Shown: positions 25,983-35,762, numbered from the stretch's first letter. The stretch is DNA of 64,000 nucleotides from Gimesia chilikensis (GCF_007744075.1 NZ_CP036266.1:744001-808000); one strand, 5' to 3'. Translations and numbers: made by a program. Notes: generated by a model not told the origin, from the letters alone.

Positions 25983-26017
25983 ACACATTGAGAACAAGGA
26001 GTGTTCCCATTGTTCCG

Positions 26018-26034
26018 ATCGGATCTGATCCGAT
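26018..26034. promoter_or_regulatory. 17-bp perfect palindrome upstream of hypothetical gene
   Basis: ATCGGATCTGATCCGAT has two 8-base arms around a single central T. The one-base centre cannot form an RNA hairpin loop, so a DNA-binding dimer is more likely than a structured leader. It ends 32 bases before the ATG. Confidence 0.4.
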
Positions 26035-26066
26035 AGCGTGATTGCGAACATGGAGGAGAAACGCAA

Positions 26067-26972
26067 ATGCGCTCCAAAACGAATGACTTTTTTTCGACGA
26101 TTCTAGTGTTAATCCCATTGGTGGCTGTACCGATGCTGGCCATCTTCGGGATTCCGGAAATCGCTCCTGTGAAAAAGTCTGCTCTCAATGAAAATGACCT
26201 CTTTAACCAGGAAGATTCTACGCAGTCTCCCTTTGAGGAAATCTCTTTCGACTCTTCTTCCCATGAAATCGATCTGGGTGGCGAAGGTAGTTTGAATGGT
26301 GCCGCTGGCAATGGTCAGTCCGCACAGAATCCGTTTGGTAACACAGCCTCCCAGTCTCCCCGGCGAAGTCGACGCGATGACGAGTGGCTGCCACCTGCGG
26401 GAGCGCTGGATGGCTGGGAACTGGAACCATCTGCACAAAAACGCGAGCCCGGTCAGGAAATGGCAGGGTTGAACCCTCCGGCTGAGTTTCCTGGTGAAGC
26501 ACAGATGCAGGACAACCGGGAACCGAATCCAATACAACAGGCCGGCTTTGATGGTCAGTCTGAGTTCGCACCAGGTGTTGAAAATGCACTGGGACAGGAA
26601 CTTCAGCAGTTTGAAAGCCAGGCGAATACTGTCGATCCTTTTGACACACCGCAGCAGCCATCCGCCATTCAGCAGGCTGCAGCCCAGGAACCAGTTCGCG
26701 AAGTGGATCCCCAGTTCCGGCAGCGAGCCGAACTGATGCTCAGACGGGATCCGGCGACCTGGAGTGCCGCGGTTCAGAAGTTGAATGAACTGGGCATTCG
26801 CGATTATCGCCTAGAACCCGGTGTCAGACCCGACGAATTTCTCTTCAGCTGTTCCTATTCACCACCACAGAATCCGCGGATTTCCAGAAGGTTCGAAGCA
26901 GAAGCACTCGATCCTTTGAAAGCCGTGATCAAAGTATTGCAGCAGGTGGATGAGTGGAATCGTCAGCAGTAA
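26067..26972 (+). CDS. Membrane-anchored protein of unknown function, Gln/Pro-rich linker
   Basis: The 301-residue protein starts at an ATG preceded by GGAGGAG. One hydrophobic segment (residues 10-30) with a basic start anchors or exports it. Residues 35-210 are low-complexity, rich in Gln, Asn, Pro, Glu and Ser, and are probably disordered. A compact, conserved-looking C-terminal domain of about 85 residues follows (215-301, beginning RQRAELMLRRDPATWSAA). The layout suggests a membrane-tethered protein with a long spacer and a small globular end. I recognise no family. A strong hairpin terminator follows. Confidence 0.7.
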   Translation: MRSKTNDFFSTILVLIPLVAVPMLAIFGIPEIAPVKKSALNENDLFNQEDSTQSPFEEISFDSSSHEIDLGGEGSLNGAAGNGQSAQNPFGNTASQSPRRSRRDDEWLPPAGALDGWELEPSAQKREPGQEMAGLNPPAEFPGEAQMQDNREPNPIQQAGFDGQSEFAPGVENALGQELQQFESQANTVDPFDTPQQPSAIQQAAAQEPVREVDPQFRQRAELMLRRDPATWSAAVQKLNELGIRDYRLEPGVRPDEFLFSCSYSPPQNPRISRRFEAEALDPLKAVIKVLQQVDEWNRQQ

Positions 26973-26993
26973 GCTGCCAGCGAAACTGAAATC

Positions 26994-27036
26994 AAAAACA
27001 GGCCCGCTCTGAAATCGAATCAGAGCGGGCCTGTTG
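26994..27036. terminator. Bidirectional terminator
   Basis: CAGGCCCGCTCTGA (26999-27012) pairs perfectly with TCAGAGCGGGCCTG (27020-27033). An A-run precedes it, giving a U-tract for the minus-strand pilin gene. The plus-strand side has only TTGCATT. Confidence 0.75.
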
Positions 27037-27073
27037 CATTATGGGGTTAGCAGGTACTTATGAAGCTGACAGA

Positions 27074-27481
27074 TCAGGCTTCGTTTTTCTTCTGCTGTTG
27101 TTTCCGCTTTTTAGCTTCCATTTTTTTGCGAAGCTCTTTGGATGTGGGTGGCGCTTTGCGTTTCAACTCACGTTTTTTCTCGACAGCGCGATTGCTTTTT
27201 TCAACCTGGCCACACAGATCAGCCAGTGACTTCTCGACGTCCTGCTGCCGATAGGACGATCCAGCAGTCCAGGCACGGCAACTGGTGTGCCCCTGGACTT
27301 CATAGCTCTGGTCCAGGCTGCGAATCGCGTGGCTGAATTCAACCATTTCATCATTAATGGCGGTGGAAGCAGCGCTCAGGCCGACAGTGGCACCGATGAC
27401 TCCGACCGTTCCCAGCATGACCAGCTCGGCTGACATGACCAGACCGGCTTCATCGCGCCAGAAGTTCGTTAACAGTTTCAT
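27074..27481 (-). CDS. Flp/type IVb pilin-like protein with basic C-terminal tail
   Basis: The 135-residue protein starts at an ATG behind AGAGG. Residues 8-40 (RDEAGLVMSAELVMLGTVGV) match planctomycete Flp-like pilins: an acidic/Gly junction followed by a hydrophobic helix with an internal Glu (E19). The remaining 95 residues are unusual for Flp pilins, which are normally 50-70 residues. They include two Cys (in TSCRAW and DLCGQ) and end in a Lys/Arg/Gln-rich tail (about 100-135). No prepilin peptidase, TadA ATPase or secretin lies in the window. It may be a minor pilin or a pilin-derived membrane protein. Confidence 0.65.
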   Translation of the reverse strand: MKLLTNFWRDEAGLVMSAELVMLGTVGVIGATVGLSAASTAINDEMVEFSHAIRSLDQSYEVQGHTSCRAWTAGSSYRQQDVEKSLADLCGQVEKSNRAVEKKRELKRKAPPTSKELRKKMEAKKRKQQQKKNEA

Positions 27482-27987
27482 GATAGACCTCTCAGAAAGT
27501 GGTGACAGTTTCTTGAGAGTGAGGTGAGAGTGAGTTCCGCCTGTTCCGATTGTAGTGATTATTCGGATTAAAGGGATTGTATCGATTTTTCCGCTATTGT
27601 AAATATAGGTAATATAAAAAGTGTAAATAAGTGTATTTCTTTTGTGTGTAAATGTTGTAAGTCCTTATTTAGCAGTCTGATATGGAAAATGCCCTGCTGA
27701 TTTGTAAAGGATGACGTCGCCGAGGGCGCTGATCAGACAGCAAATTTGATTGCTTCGTGTCAGGAGCAGTTCAGCGAGAGCAAAGCCTGACTTGGCTGGC
27801 ATGCAGCGACTGATTGAACCCCGGGGCGCGTTTCATTCAGAGCACAGCAGAGATGCATTCAGGAGAAATTCCCGGGACTGAATCCCTTTATACTTGCCTG
27901 TTAAGGTCATTCGGGACATGATCGTACCGATCAAAGATCCGACAAATACGGTATTTAGCAACAGAGCAGGAGAAGGGTTTAACGAGT
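27482..27987. other. 506-base intergenic region upstream of pilin-like and MFS genes
   Basis: The half nearest the pilin gene (27560-27680) is strongly AT-rich and has two copies of GTGTAAAT (27621-27628 and 27646-27653) plus a related TTGTAAATA at 27598. This is probably promoter DNA. No coding frame with a ribosome-binding site is seen. Confidence 0.45.
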
Positions 27988-29271
<1,284 letters not shown>

Positions 29272-29300
29272 ACTGCTGATTGGATCTCAATCTGAAATGG

Positions 29301-29340
29301 AAAACGCCCGCTGGCTCAGAGCTCCAGCGGGCGTTTTTGT
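29301..29340. terminator. Bidirectional terminator
   Basis: AACGCCCGCTGG (29303-29314) pairs perfectly with CCAGCGGGCGTT (29324-29335), with a T-run after and an A-run before. It ends both the MFS gene and the convergent SH3-protein gene. Confidence 0.85.
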
Positions 29341-29367
29341 TTGTCAGTAAGCTAACTTTACGGGACT

Positions 29368-30819
29368 TTACCGCCCGGGAACCGGTGCTGCCTGCAGGCG
29401 AACAGGAGTCATGGATTCGACGAGGATGTATTCCCCGCGTAAATCATTTCGGAACCAGCGTTTGCCAGTCACGCCGATTGCGCGACCCTGTACGGCGTCC
29501 AGATTGATCTGAGGAGAGACCGGCTGCAGATAGGCCAGAAAGCGTCCGTCCGGGGCAACCAGAGCATGTGTCGGCATGCCACGGCGGACATTAGAAAGAC
29601 GTCGTACGATCCCCGCTCCTGAGAACTGAGGTTGAGCAGGCTGAGAAGGCTGCTGCATCTGAGGCTGGGGAACAGTTGGTGTTGGTGCACTCGGTTGTGG
29701 CAGTGGTGGAGCCGGCTGGCTCGGGATGACTGGTTGAGTGGGAGCAGCAGGCTGCCCGGGAATCATGGAATCAGCAGGTTCGGGAGTGGGGGGGAGCAGT
29801 CCGTTGTCTCCCACGGGAACTTCCGGTGAGGGATAGCGATTCGTTTTGTTCTGGTCCGGAGCCATCGAGACCAGTTCTGCATCCCGTTTGCTGGTTTCTT
29901 CTGCCAGCTTCAGGAAGTCCTTGTACTCTTCTTTGACTTTGCGATAACGATTGACGGCATCAATGCGGAGATCGATCTTACTGGCGATAGCCGGAAGTTT
30001 GATTTCCTGCTGCAGAGTTTTATAGTCCTGCTCCAGGCCATCCAGATCCCAGCTCGTCGGTTCGGCTTCAATCATCGCCCGGAACTGAGTGTCGATGGTT
30101 TTGATCGCGTCCTTGGCGGCAGCGATTTCATCAACTTGAGGAACACTCCGTCGTGCAGAGCCATCGGTGGGAGTTTGAATCTGTTCCCGATTTGGAGCAG
30201 CTGGCGTCTTAATCTCGGGCATACCCTGGCTGAAGGGGTCAGCTTCATTCTGAGCGATCGGCGAATCAATGATTGCCGGGGCACTCTTACCGGGCTGATA
30301 CTCGTCTGTGGGGAGCAACAGGTGTCCTTCAACCCAGCGCCATTCGCCAACGGGAGGTTTGATGCGATACATCAGCACATTACCAAATTCCGTCTGAACA
30401 TTTTTGCTGTCCAGAATGGTGATTTCATCATTTTTTGAGAGTCGGATCTGCTCGACTTCCCGCGATTCATCAAAGGCACTTCCTACCCGGACGACGACAC
30501 CGTTTTCAGTCACGCGTCCCCGATTGCCGTTGAGTTTCTGTACATGTTCTGCACGAACCCAGCTGAAACTTCCCTGGGGAGGGGCGATCATAAACCACCC
30601 ACCCGGATCGTGGCGGTGTACGGTGACGCGGTTGCCCCGTTTGAGTTTGAGCGTCGGATAATAGCGACGTCCATTGCCGCTGCGAACCAGGGCTTCGTCT
30701 GCATTGACGACCGCTTCGTAGGGAAAGGTCCGTTTTTTCGCAAAAACATCGTCAGCCAGGCTGAGGAACAGCCCTGTCATTAATATAGGTGTCAGGATCC
30801 AGCGGTCTAACGGACACAT
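29368..30819 (-). CDS. Exported SH3-domain protein with Pro/Gln-rich linker
   Basis: The 483-residue protein starts at ATG 30819, with CGGAGGC 7 bases upstream. The frame stays open further upstream to 30936 but without such a site. A signal peptide (residues 8-26, FA-KK cleavage) is followed by two bacterial SH3-like repeats. The first (about 32-80) contains EALVRSGNGRRYYPTLKLKRG and GGWFMIAPPQGSFSWV. The second (about 85-150) contains VVVRVGSAFDESREVEQIRL. A coiled-coil-like helical part (about 230-300) and a Pro/Gln-rich linker (about 330-400) follow, then a short C-terminal beta domain. Bacterial SH3 domains often bind peptidoglycan or peptide ligands; the target is unknown. Confidence 0.8.
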   Translation of the reverse strand: MCPLDRWILTPILMTGLFLSLADDVFAKKRTFPYEAVVNADEALVRSGNGRRYYPTLKLKRGNRVTVHRHDPGGWFMIAPPQGSFSWVRAEHVQKLNGNRGRVTENGVVVRVGSAFDESREVEQIRLSKNDEITILDSKNVQTEFGNVLMYRIKPPVGEWRWVEGHLLLPTDEYQPGKSAPAIIDSPIAQNEADPFSQGMPEIKTPAAPNREQIQTPTDGSARRSVPQVDEIAAAKDAIKTIDTQFRAMIEAEPTSWDLDGLEQDYKTLQQEIKLPAIASKIDLRIDAVNRYRKVKEEYKDFLKLAEETSKRDAELVSMAPDQNKTNRYPSPEVPVGDNGLLPPTPEPADSMIPGQPAAPTQPVIPSQPAPPLPQPSAPTPTVPQPQMQQPSQPAQPQFSGAGIVRRLSNVRRGMPTHALVAPDGRFLAYLQPVSPQINLDAVQGRAIGVTGKRWFRNDLRGEYILVESMTPVRLQAAPVPGR

Positions 30820-31330
30820 GGAATAAGCCTCCGTGCTGACTTTTTTACAGCCCATTTGAAAGGTATAAGGTGAGTTGTCGCGAGTATTTGAGGACAACCA
30901 GAATTGTTTGGGAAATACGAATCGGGGGCGATTCATATCGGGGAAAGGTTAAATTTGAGAATTGAAAGAGGTGCGTGTGATAATTCAAACGCCATTTCAA
31001 GGCAAGACCAAAAACCGAGTGACTGGAACAACGCAGGGACCTGCGACGAAAAACCCGAAATCGGTTTGTAAATTGAGCGTGAAAGCGGATTTTTTCGTAT
31101 TGACCTGATTTTAAAACTATGCAAAATTACCGTTCTCTCGATGCGGGCAGTCGGAAAAATATGAGATGTTTTCCACTGAACGCGATAGTTAAACTTACAT
31201 TTCCATGATGTACGGGTTCCGTGAAGGTCTCCTGAAAACGTGAGACGGAATCGGGCCTGATTCAGAAAATCTATTTTCGTTTGATTGCCACTACGGACAG
31301 TGGTCCATTCTGCAAAGGAGTGCTTCGGTC
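30820..31330. other. 511-base intergenic region upstream of ompH
   Basis: It separates two divergent genes. A possible plus-strand promoter is TTGACC (31100-31105) with CAAAAT (31122-31127) at 16 bases, giving a long leader of about 200 bases for ompH. This is a weak call. No gene is seen. Confidence 0.4.
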
Positions 31331-31993
31331 GTGAAAAAATTAATGACATCTGCTACAGTTCTTGCCATTGTTGGTTGCTTTGCCTGTTTCACCGAAACAG
31401 CATCAGCACAAAACAATGCTCCCAGCAAGACCTCTTCTGTGGTACACAAAGTGGGCCTGATTGATATGGCTCATGTGTTCAAGAACTACGAGAAATTCAC
31501 CGCCCTGCGTGAAGAGCTCAAAACTGAAATTCAGCAGAGCGATGCCAAAGCGAAAGCCATGGCAGAGCAGATTCAGGCTGTTCAGAAAGAGATGCAGGAT
31601 TTCAAACAGGGCAGCCCTGAGTACCTGGCTCGCGAAAAACAGCTGGCCCAGGCCGCTTCCGACTTCGAAGCATTCCGTAAAGTTGCACAGCGTGATTTTC
31701 TGCGGAAAGAATCCCGGATCTATCACACCATTTACATGGAAGTGACTGAAACGGTTCAGAAGTACGCAAAGATCTACAACTATACTCTGATCATGCGGTT
31801 TAATCGCGAAAGCCTCGACACCGATGATCCCAAGAAACTGATCCAGGGTATGAATCGCCAGGTGGTATTTCACCGTGCTGACGATGACATCACTCTGTCC
31901 GTTCTGGACTACCTGAACCGCAACTACAAGAGCCAGGCAGGTGCTGCCGGTGGTTCTGCTACTCGTCCGACTCCCGGCAAAACCCGGCAGTAG
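31331..31993 (+). CDS. OmpH/Skp-family periplasmic chaperone
   Basis: The 220-residue protein starts at a GTG with AAGGAG 10 bases upstream. A signal peptide (KKLMTSATVLAIVGCFACF, cleavage ASA-QN near residue 27) is followed by a short beta strand, KVGLIDMAHVFKNYEKF. A long charged coiled coil follows (about 60-140, EQIQAVQKEMQDFKQGSPEY), then the return strand. This is the jellyfish layout of Skp, which holds unfolded outer-membrane proteins. Its location before lpxC and lpxA echoes the skp-lpxD-fabZ-lpxA clusters of Proteobacteria. A Gly/Pro-rich C-terminal tail is present. Confidence 0.88.
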   Translation: MKKLMTSATVLAIVGCFACFTETASAQNNAPSKTSSVVHKVGLIDMAHVFKNYEKFTALREELKTEIQQSDAKAKAMAEQIQAVQKEMQDFKQGSPEYLAREKQLAQAASDFEAFRKVAQRDFLRKESRIYHTIYMEVTETVQKYAKIYNYTLIMRFNRESLDTDDPKKLIQGMNRQVVFHRADDDITLSVLDYLNRNYKSQAGAAGGSATRPTPGKTRQ

Positions 31994-32023
31994 TAGAGAC
32001 GGGTTCTCATGCACTCCTCAAAC

Positions 32024-32061
32024 GGATGCAGCGCAGGTCTGAATCTGCCTGCATCCTTTTT
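32024..32061 (+). terminator. Terminator or attenuator between ompH and lpxC
   Basis: GGATGCAG (32024-32031) pairs with CTGCATCC (32049-32056). An inner GCAG/CTGC pairing extends the stem past one bulged C, and TTTTT follows. It would at least partly separate ompH from lpxC. Confidence 0.7.
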
Positions 32062-32111
32062 GTGGTTGTTTCAGAGCACCAGGATCATCTTTCTCAATGA
32101 AGGAGCAGCCC

Positions 32112-32993
32112 ATGCGAACTCGCCAACAGAGAACGCTGGCCAGATCAGTACAGTGTCGCGGAGTTGGGATCTTCACAAACTCTGATGTGAAAATTCGCTT
32201 TTTCCCCGCACCGGAAAATCATGGAATCCAGTTTGTCCGGACGGATCTGAGTGGATCCAAACCAATCCCGGCTTTGATTGAAAATGCCGTCTTTCGGCAG
32301 CGGCGGACTGCGATTGAATTCGAAGACGCTTCCGTCGAAATGATCGAGCATGTCATGGCCGCTCTGGCAGGATTGCAGATCGATAATTGTCGTGTCGAGA
32401 TCAATGCTCCCGAGGCTCCCTGTTTTGATGGTTCCGCCCTGGAACTGTCAGAGGAGTTTCTGGAAGCGGGAATCGTAGAACAGCCATTCCCCCGGAAAGT
32501 GATTTCGATTCAGCAGCCAGTGACCGTAGAGAATGAGGCGGGCAGCTTCATTCAGGCTCGGCCTTTAAACCGGTCCGTCATGGCGATCGGCTACTATCTG
32601 AACTATGGCGCAGAGTCGCCGGTTGAACCTCAGTGCCTGACACTGGAAATCAATCCGGAGGTCTGGATGAACCAGTTGGCTTTTTCCCGCACGTTTGTGC
32701 TGGAAGAAGAAGTCGCAGCCATGCGTGAGCTGGGCTACGGTCAGCGGTTGAGTGCCGCCGATCTTCTGGTTCTGGGGCCGGATGGTCCCGTTGATAACGA
32801 ATTAAGGACACTCGACGAATGTGTCCGCCACAAAATGCTGGATTGCCTGGGAGATTTTGCTCTGCTGGGCTGTGACCTGCACGGTTATTTCAGCGCAAAT
32901 CAGTCGGGGCACGCTCTGAATCGAGAGCTGATTCGGCAGATCAGGTTAACGCATCAATCCACGGAATCCGAAACAGCCTGGAAGGTTGCTTAA
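32112..32993 (+). CDS. lpxC: UDP-3-O-acyl-N-acetylglucosamine deacetylase LpxC
   Basis: The 293-residue zinc enzyme carries out the committed step of lipid A synthesis. The start at 32112 is chosen because AAGGAG lies 6 bases upstream. Zinc-binding H80 is in VEMIEHVMAAL. The later motif VRHKMLDCLGD supplies the second His and the Asp ligand, and SGHALN carries the general-acid His. No FabZ fusion, as known in some bacteria, is present. It is followed by lpxA after 84 bases. Presence of lpxC and lpxA means the organism should make a lipid A-type outer leaflet. Confidence 0.95.
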   Translation: MRTRQQRTLARSVQCRGVGIFTNSDVKIRFFPAPENHGIQFVRTDLSGSKPIPALIENAVFRQRRTAIEFEDASVEMIEHVMAALAGLQIDNCRVEINAPEAPCFDGSALELSEEFLEAGIVEQPFPRKVISIQQPVTVENEAGSFIQARPLNRSVMAIGYYLNYGAESPVEPQCLTLEINPEVWMNQLAFSRTFVLEEEVAAMRELGYGQRLSAADLLVLGPDGPVDNELRTLDECVRHKMLDCLGDFALLGCDLHGYFSANQSGHALNRELIRQIRLTHQSTESETAWKVA

Positions 32994-33077
32994 TAAGTAT
33001 TGATTCAGCTGCTGAGCAGCTATTCCATCTCACTCTGGTATGTCACTGACTGCAGACTTTTTAGGACGTCAACACAC

Positions 33078-33944
33078 ATGGCGACAAGTATCTCAAATCT
33101 CTCCTACGTCGATCCCCAGGCAGAAATTGGAGAGGATGTGACAATCGGTCCGTTCTGTTTTGTGGGACCGGATGTCAAAATTGGGAATGGGACTGTACTG
33201 GACAGTCATGTTTCCATCACGGGACATACTACAATTGGCGAACGAAATCGTTTTTTCCCGACATCAGTCATTGGCAGCGAGCCACAGGATGCCGGCTATC
33301 ATGGTGCTCCCACCCGATTGATCATCGGTGACGACAATCTGTTTCGAGAAGGATGCACGATTCATCGGGGCGCCGAAAAAGAAGACCACTGCACACGCAT
33401 TGGCAATCGAAATACATTCCTGTGTAATTCTCATGTCGCTCACAACTGCCGGATCTTTGATGATGTGACACTCGTCAACGGCGTGCTGCTGGGCGGACAT
33501 GTGCATGTGCACGACCGGGCGATTGTTTCCGGAAACACGGTCGTCCATCAGTTCTGTACCGTAGGAACGCTGGCCTTCGTCAGCGGCGGTGCCCGGGCCA
33601 CGATCGACGTGCCTCCCTTTATGATCTGCACGGGTTCAGATGATTTTCGCGTGCGGTTTGTCAACCTGGTTGGCATGCAGCGTGCGGGTATTTCGGAGAG
33701 CTCAATTGCAGTCATCCGCAAAGCGTACCGTCTGTTCTATCGCAAGAATAAAAAACTGGACGAAGTCCGCGAAATTTTCAGTCAGGAACTGGAGGGTGTA
33801 ATGCCTATGGCATTGCAGACTCTGTTTAATCATTTTGAAGGAATTCAGGGGAGTAAAGCGGGACGAGGACGAGAAGCAGCCGCCCGCAGCGCCAAATACG
33901 TTCCTGAAGAAAACAGTCAAGATTCAACACGGAGAGCAGCATGA
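33078..33944 (+). CDS. lpxA: UDP-N-acetylglucosamine acyltransferase LpxA
   Basis: The 288-residue protein folds as a left-handed beta helix, shown by hexapeptide repeats through about residue 190 (for example AEIGEDVTIGPFCFVGPDVKIG split over repeats). Catalytic H122 is in SHVAHNC, and the VHQFCTVG and PPFMICTG segments are conserved. The C-terminal helical domain begins near 200 and is followed by a charged tail. LpxA adds a 3-hydroxyacyl chain from acyl-carrier protein to UDP-GlcNAc or to its 3-amino analogue. The start at 33078 is preferred over an upstream frame opening at 33000 because the first hexapeptide turn follows. It overlaps the next gene by ATGA. Confidence 0.93.
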   Translation: MATSISNLSYVDPQAEIGEDVTIGPFCFVGPDVKIGNGTVLDSHVSITGHTTIGERNRFFPTSVIGSEPQDAGYHGAPTRLIIGDDNLFREGCTIHRGAEKEDHCTRIGNRNTFLCNSHVAHNCRIFDDVTLVNGVLLGGHVHVHDRAIVSGNTVVHQFCTVGTLAFVSGGARATIDVPPFMICTGSDDFRVRFVNLVGMQRAGISESSIAVIRKAYRLFYRKNKKLDEVREIFSQELEGVMPMALQTLFNHFEGIQGSKAGRGREAAARSAKYVPEENSQDSTRRAA

Positions 33945-35017
33945 GTTCATTGAGCGTGGCCGTCGTCGGGGTCGGAGCATTAGGGCGGCATCACGCCCGG
34001 ATTTTAGCTGGCATGGAAGGGGTCAATCTGTGTGCAGTCGCCGATACCAATCCTGATCAGGGACAGGCCATTGCCGAACAGCATGGCACCCGCTGGGTGG
34101 CGAATTACCGTGAGCTGTTTGATTCCGTGGACGCGGTTTCTCTGGCCGTACCAACCCATGCCCATCTGGCGATCGCTGGTGAATTTCTTTCCCAGCAGAT
34201 TCCCGTACTGGTCGAAAAACCAATCGCCTGTAACCTGGCAGAAGCAGAAGAACTGGTGCAGATTGCAGAAGCGAATCAGACCCTGCTGCAGATTGGTCAT
34301 GTCGAGCGTTTCAATCCGGCAACCCAGGCTGCTTTCCAGCGCTGTCCGCAGCCACGCTTCATTCGCAGCGAACGGGTCAGCCCTTACACGTTCCGTTCAA
34401 CTGATATCGGTGTGATTCACGACCTGTTAATTCATGACATTGACCTGGTACTGTCCGTCGTCCAGTCTCCGCTGCAAAGCGTGGAAGCGTTTGGCATCTC
34501 GGTGATGGGCGAACATGAAGACGCCGTTCAGGCGCGGCTGCGATTCCAGAATGGATGTATTGCCGACCTGACTGCCAGCCGGATCTGTCCGGTAGCGAAA
34601 CGGACCATGCAGCTCTGGGGCGTTTCCGGATGCGTGACCGTTGACTTCACCAGCCGGGAAGTGAATTCCTTTCGGCCTTCCGAAACTCTGCTGTACGGCA
34701 CTCCTCCGCTGGAGCGAGCCCGGAAAGCAGGCGTAAACCTGGAAGCATTGAAACAGGAAGTCTTCGGAACGTTTCTGAAAGTGGAGAATCCCGAAGTTTC
34801 TTCGGCAGATGCTCTGACTGCAGAGCTGAGCAGCTTTGTGGAATCGATCCGCAATAATACAGCGCCCCTGGTAGGGGGAACCCAGGCTCTGGAAGCCATG
34901 CAGGTTGCAGAGCGAGTACTGGAAGCGGTCAATGCTCATCAGTGGGATGGCAGCCAGCAGGGACCTGTTGGCCCCTTCATCCAGTTTCCGAGCGAACAAC
35001 GCCGCATGGCCGGCTAG
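33941..35017 (+). CDS. Gfo/Idh/MocA oxidoreductase coupled to lpxA, possible UDP-GlcNAc 3-oxidase (GnnA-like)
   Basis: The 358-residue cytoplasmic protein has a Rossmann motif VGVGALGRHH (9-18), Glu-Lys-Pro in LVEKPIA, a GHVERFNP segment and the catalytic His in LLIHDIDL. It overlaps lpxA by four bases, so the two are translationally coupled. In Acidithiobacillus ferrooxidans and Leptospira, GnnA, an oxidoreductase of this family near lpxA, makes UDP-3-keto-GlcNAc, which GnnB aminates. The result is amide-linked lipid A. This precedent suggests the same role here, but no GnnB-type aminotransferase is adjacent. The DegT protein at 17875-19110 is the only candidate in the window. Confidence 0.75.
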   Translation: MSSLSVAVVGVGALGRHHARILAGMEGVNLCAVADTNPDQGQAIAEQHGTRWVANYRELFDSVDAVSLAVPTHAHLAIAGEFLSQQIPVLVEKPIACNLAEAEELVQIAEANQTLLQIGHVERFNPATQAAFQRCPQPRFIRSERVSPYTFRSTDIGVIHDLLIHDIDLVLSVVQSPLQSVEAFGISVMGEHEDAVQARLRFQNGCIADLTASRICPVAKRTMQLWGVSGCVTVDFTSREVNSFRPSETLLYGTPPLERARKAGVNLEALKQEVFGTFLKVENPEVSSADALTAELSSFVESIRNNTAPLVGGTQALEAMQVAERVLEAVNAHQWDGSQQGPVGPFIQFPSEQRRMAG

Positions 35018-35088
35018 CAGGCCCCTGAAGAGGGAACTGCGTCAGCCAGCCTGCGATGTTCGAGGCTTTTGAGTCGAGGTCCTCAGGC

Positions 35089-35111
35089 AGCTTGATCAGT
35101 CAAGCTCTTTT
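35089..35111 (+). terminator. Intrinsic terminator of the lpxC-lpxA-oxidoreductase operon
   Basis: AGCTTGA (35089-35095) pairs with TCAAGCT (35100-35106) across TCAG, followed by CTTTT. It overlaps the stop of the convergent peroxidase gene. Confidence 0.65.
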
Positions 35112-35581
35112 AATGCCTGGGCGACCTCTTCGGCGTGTCCGTTGACTTTCACTTTGGGCCAGGCTGCGGCAATCTTGCCTTCCTTGTTGATCAGGAAGGT
35201 CGCACGCTGGATCCCCATGTACTTCTTACCGTACATACTCTTTTCTACCCACACACCATACTTCTCAGCGATGGCATGGTCTTCGTCTGCGAGCAGGGTG
35301 AAAGGTAGTTCGAACTTGGTCGCGAATTTTTCGTGAGACTTAACCGAGTCGGGGCTGATACCCAGAATGACGGTGTCATTTTTCTTGAAGGTAGTAACCC
35401 GATCCCGGAAGTCACAGGATTCAGTGGTGCAGCCGGGGGTATTGTCTTTGGGGTAGAAGTACAGCAGTACGTTCTTTTCCCCTTTGAATTCGCTCAGGCG
35501 GACTTTGCCTTCCGGATAAGCGGGGAGAGTAAAAGCAGGAGCACGCTTGCCAACTTCAGGTACTTTGCTATCGGTAGCCAT
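35096..35581 (-). CDS. bcp: Thioredoxin-dependent thiol peroxidase (PrxQ/Bcp)
   Basis: The 161-residue protein starts at ATG 35581, with AAGGAA 6 bases upstream. The upstream open frame to 35866 is antisense DNA of no coding character. The peroxidatic Cys is C51 in NTPGCTTESC, and the resolving Cys is C56 five residues later, the classic PrxQ arrangement. The end of the domain has the RATFLINKEG segment. It reduces hydrogen peroxide and alkyl hydroperoxides with electrons from thioredoxin. Single gene, no adjacent thioredoxin. Confidence 0.95.
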   Translation of the reverse strand: MATDSKVPEVGKRAPAFTLPAYPEGKVRLSEFKGEKNVLLYFYPKDNTPGCTTESCDFRDRVTTFKKNDTVILGISPDSVKSHEKFATKFELPFTLLADEDHAIAEKYGVWVEKSMYGKKYMGIQRATFLINKEGKIAAAWPKVKVNGHAEEVAQALKELD

Positions 35582-35762
35582 GTTGATTCCTTGATGAAGT
35601 CTGAGGGGCGAACCGGGGCCGGTTCGTGATGGCGCAATGAAGCCAGTCGGAATACGAATCAGACTGGAATGCAAAACTTCAGTCACGCGCCTGCATGATA
35701 ACAGTCTGACAGGGAATTTTCGACTGAGAGCCGCTATGCAATGCGGTAGAACCTGTTTGAAA

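Larger units (their letters stand above)
25360..26066. other. 707-base intergenic region between divergent genes
   Basis: The region separates the DUF1571 gene and the hypothetical membrane protein at 26067. Near the latter lie a duplicated GTTAACCAG and a 17-bp palindrome, listed separately. I see no convincing coding frame; the minus-strand frame 25892-26311 is antisense to the next gene. Confidence 0.5.
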
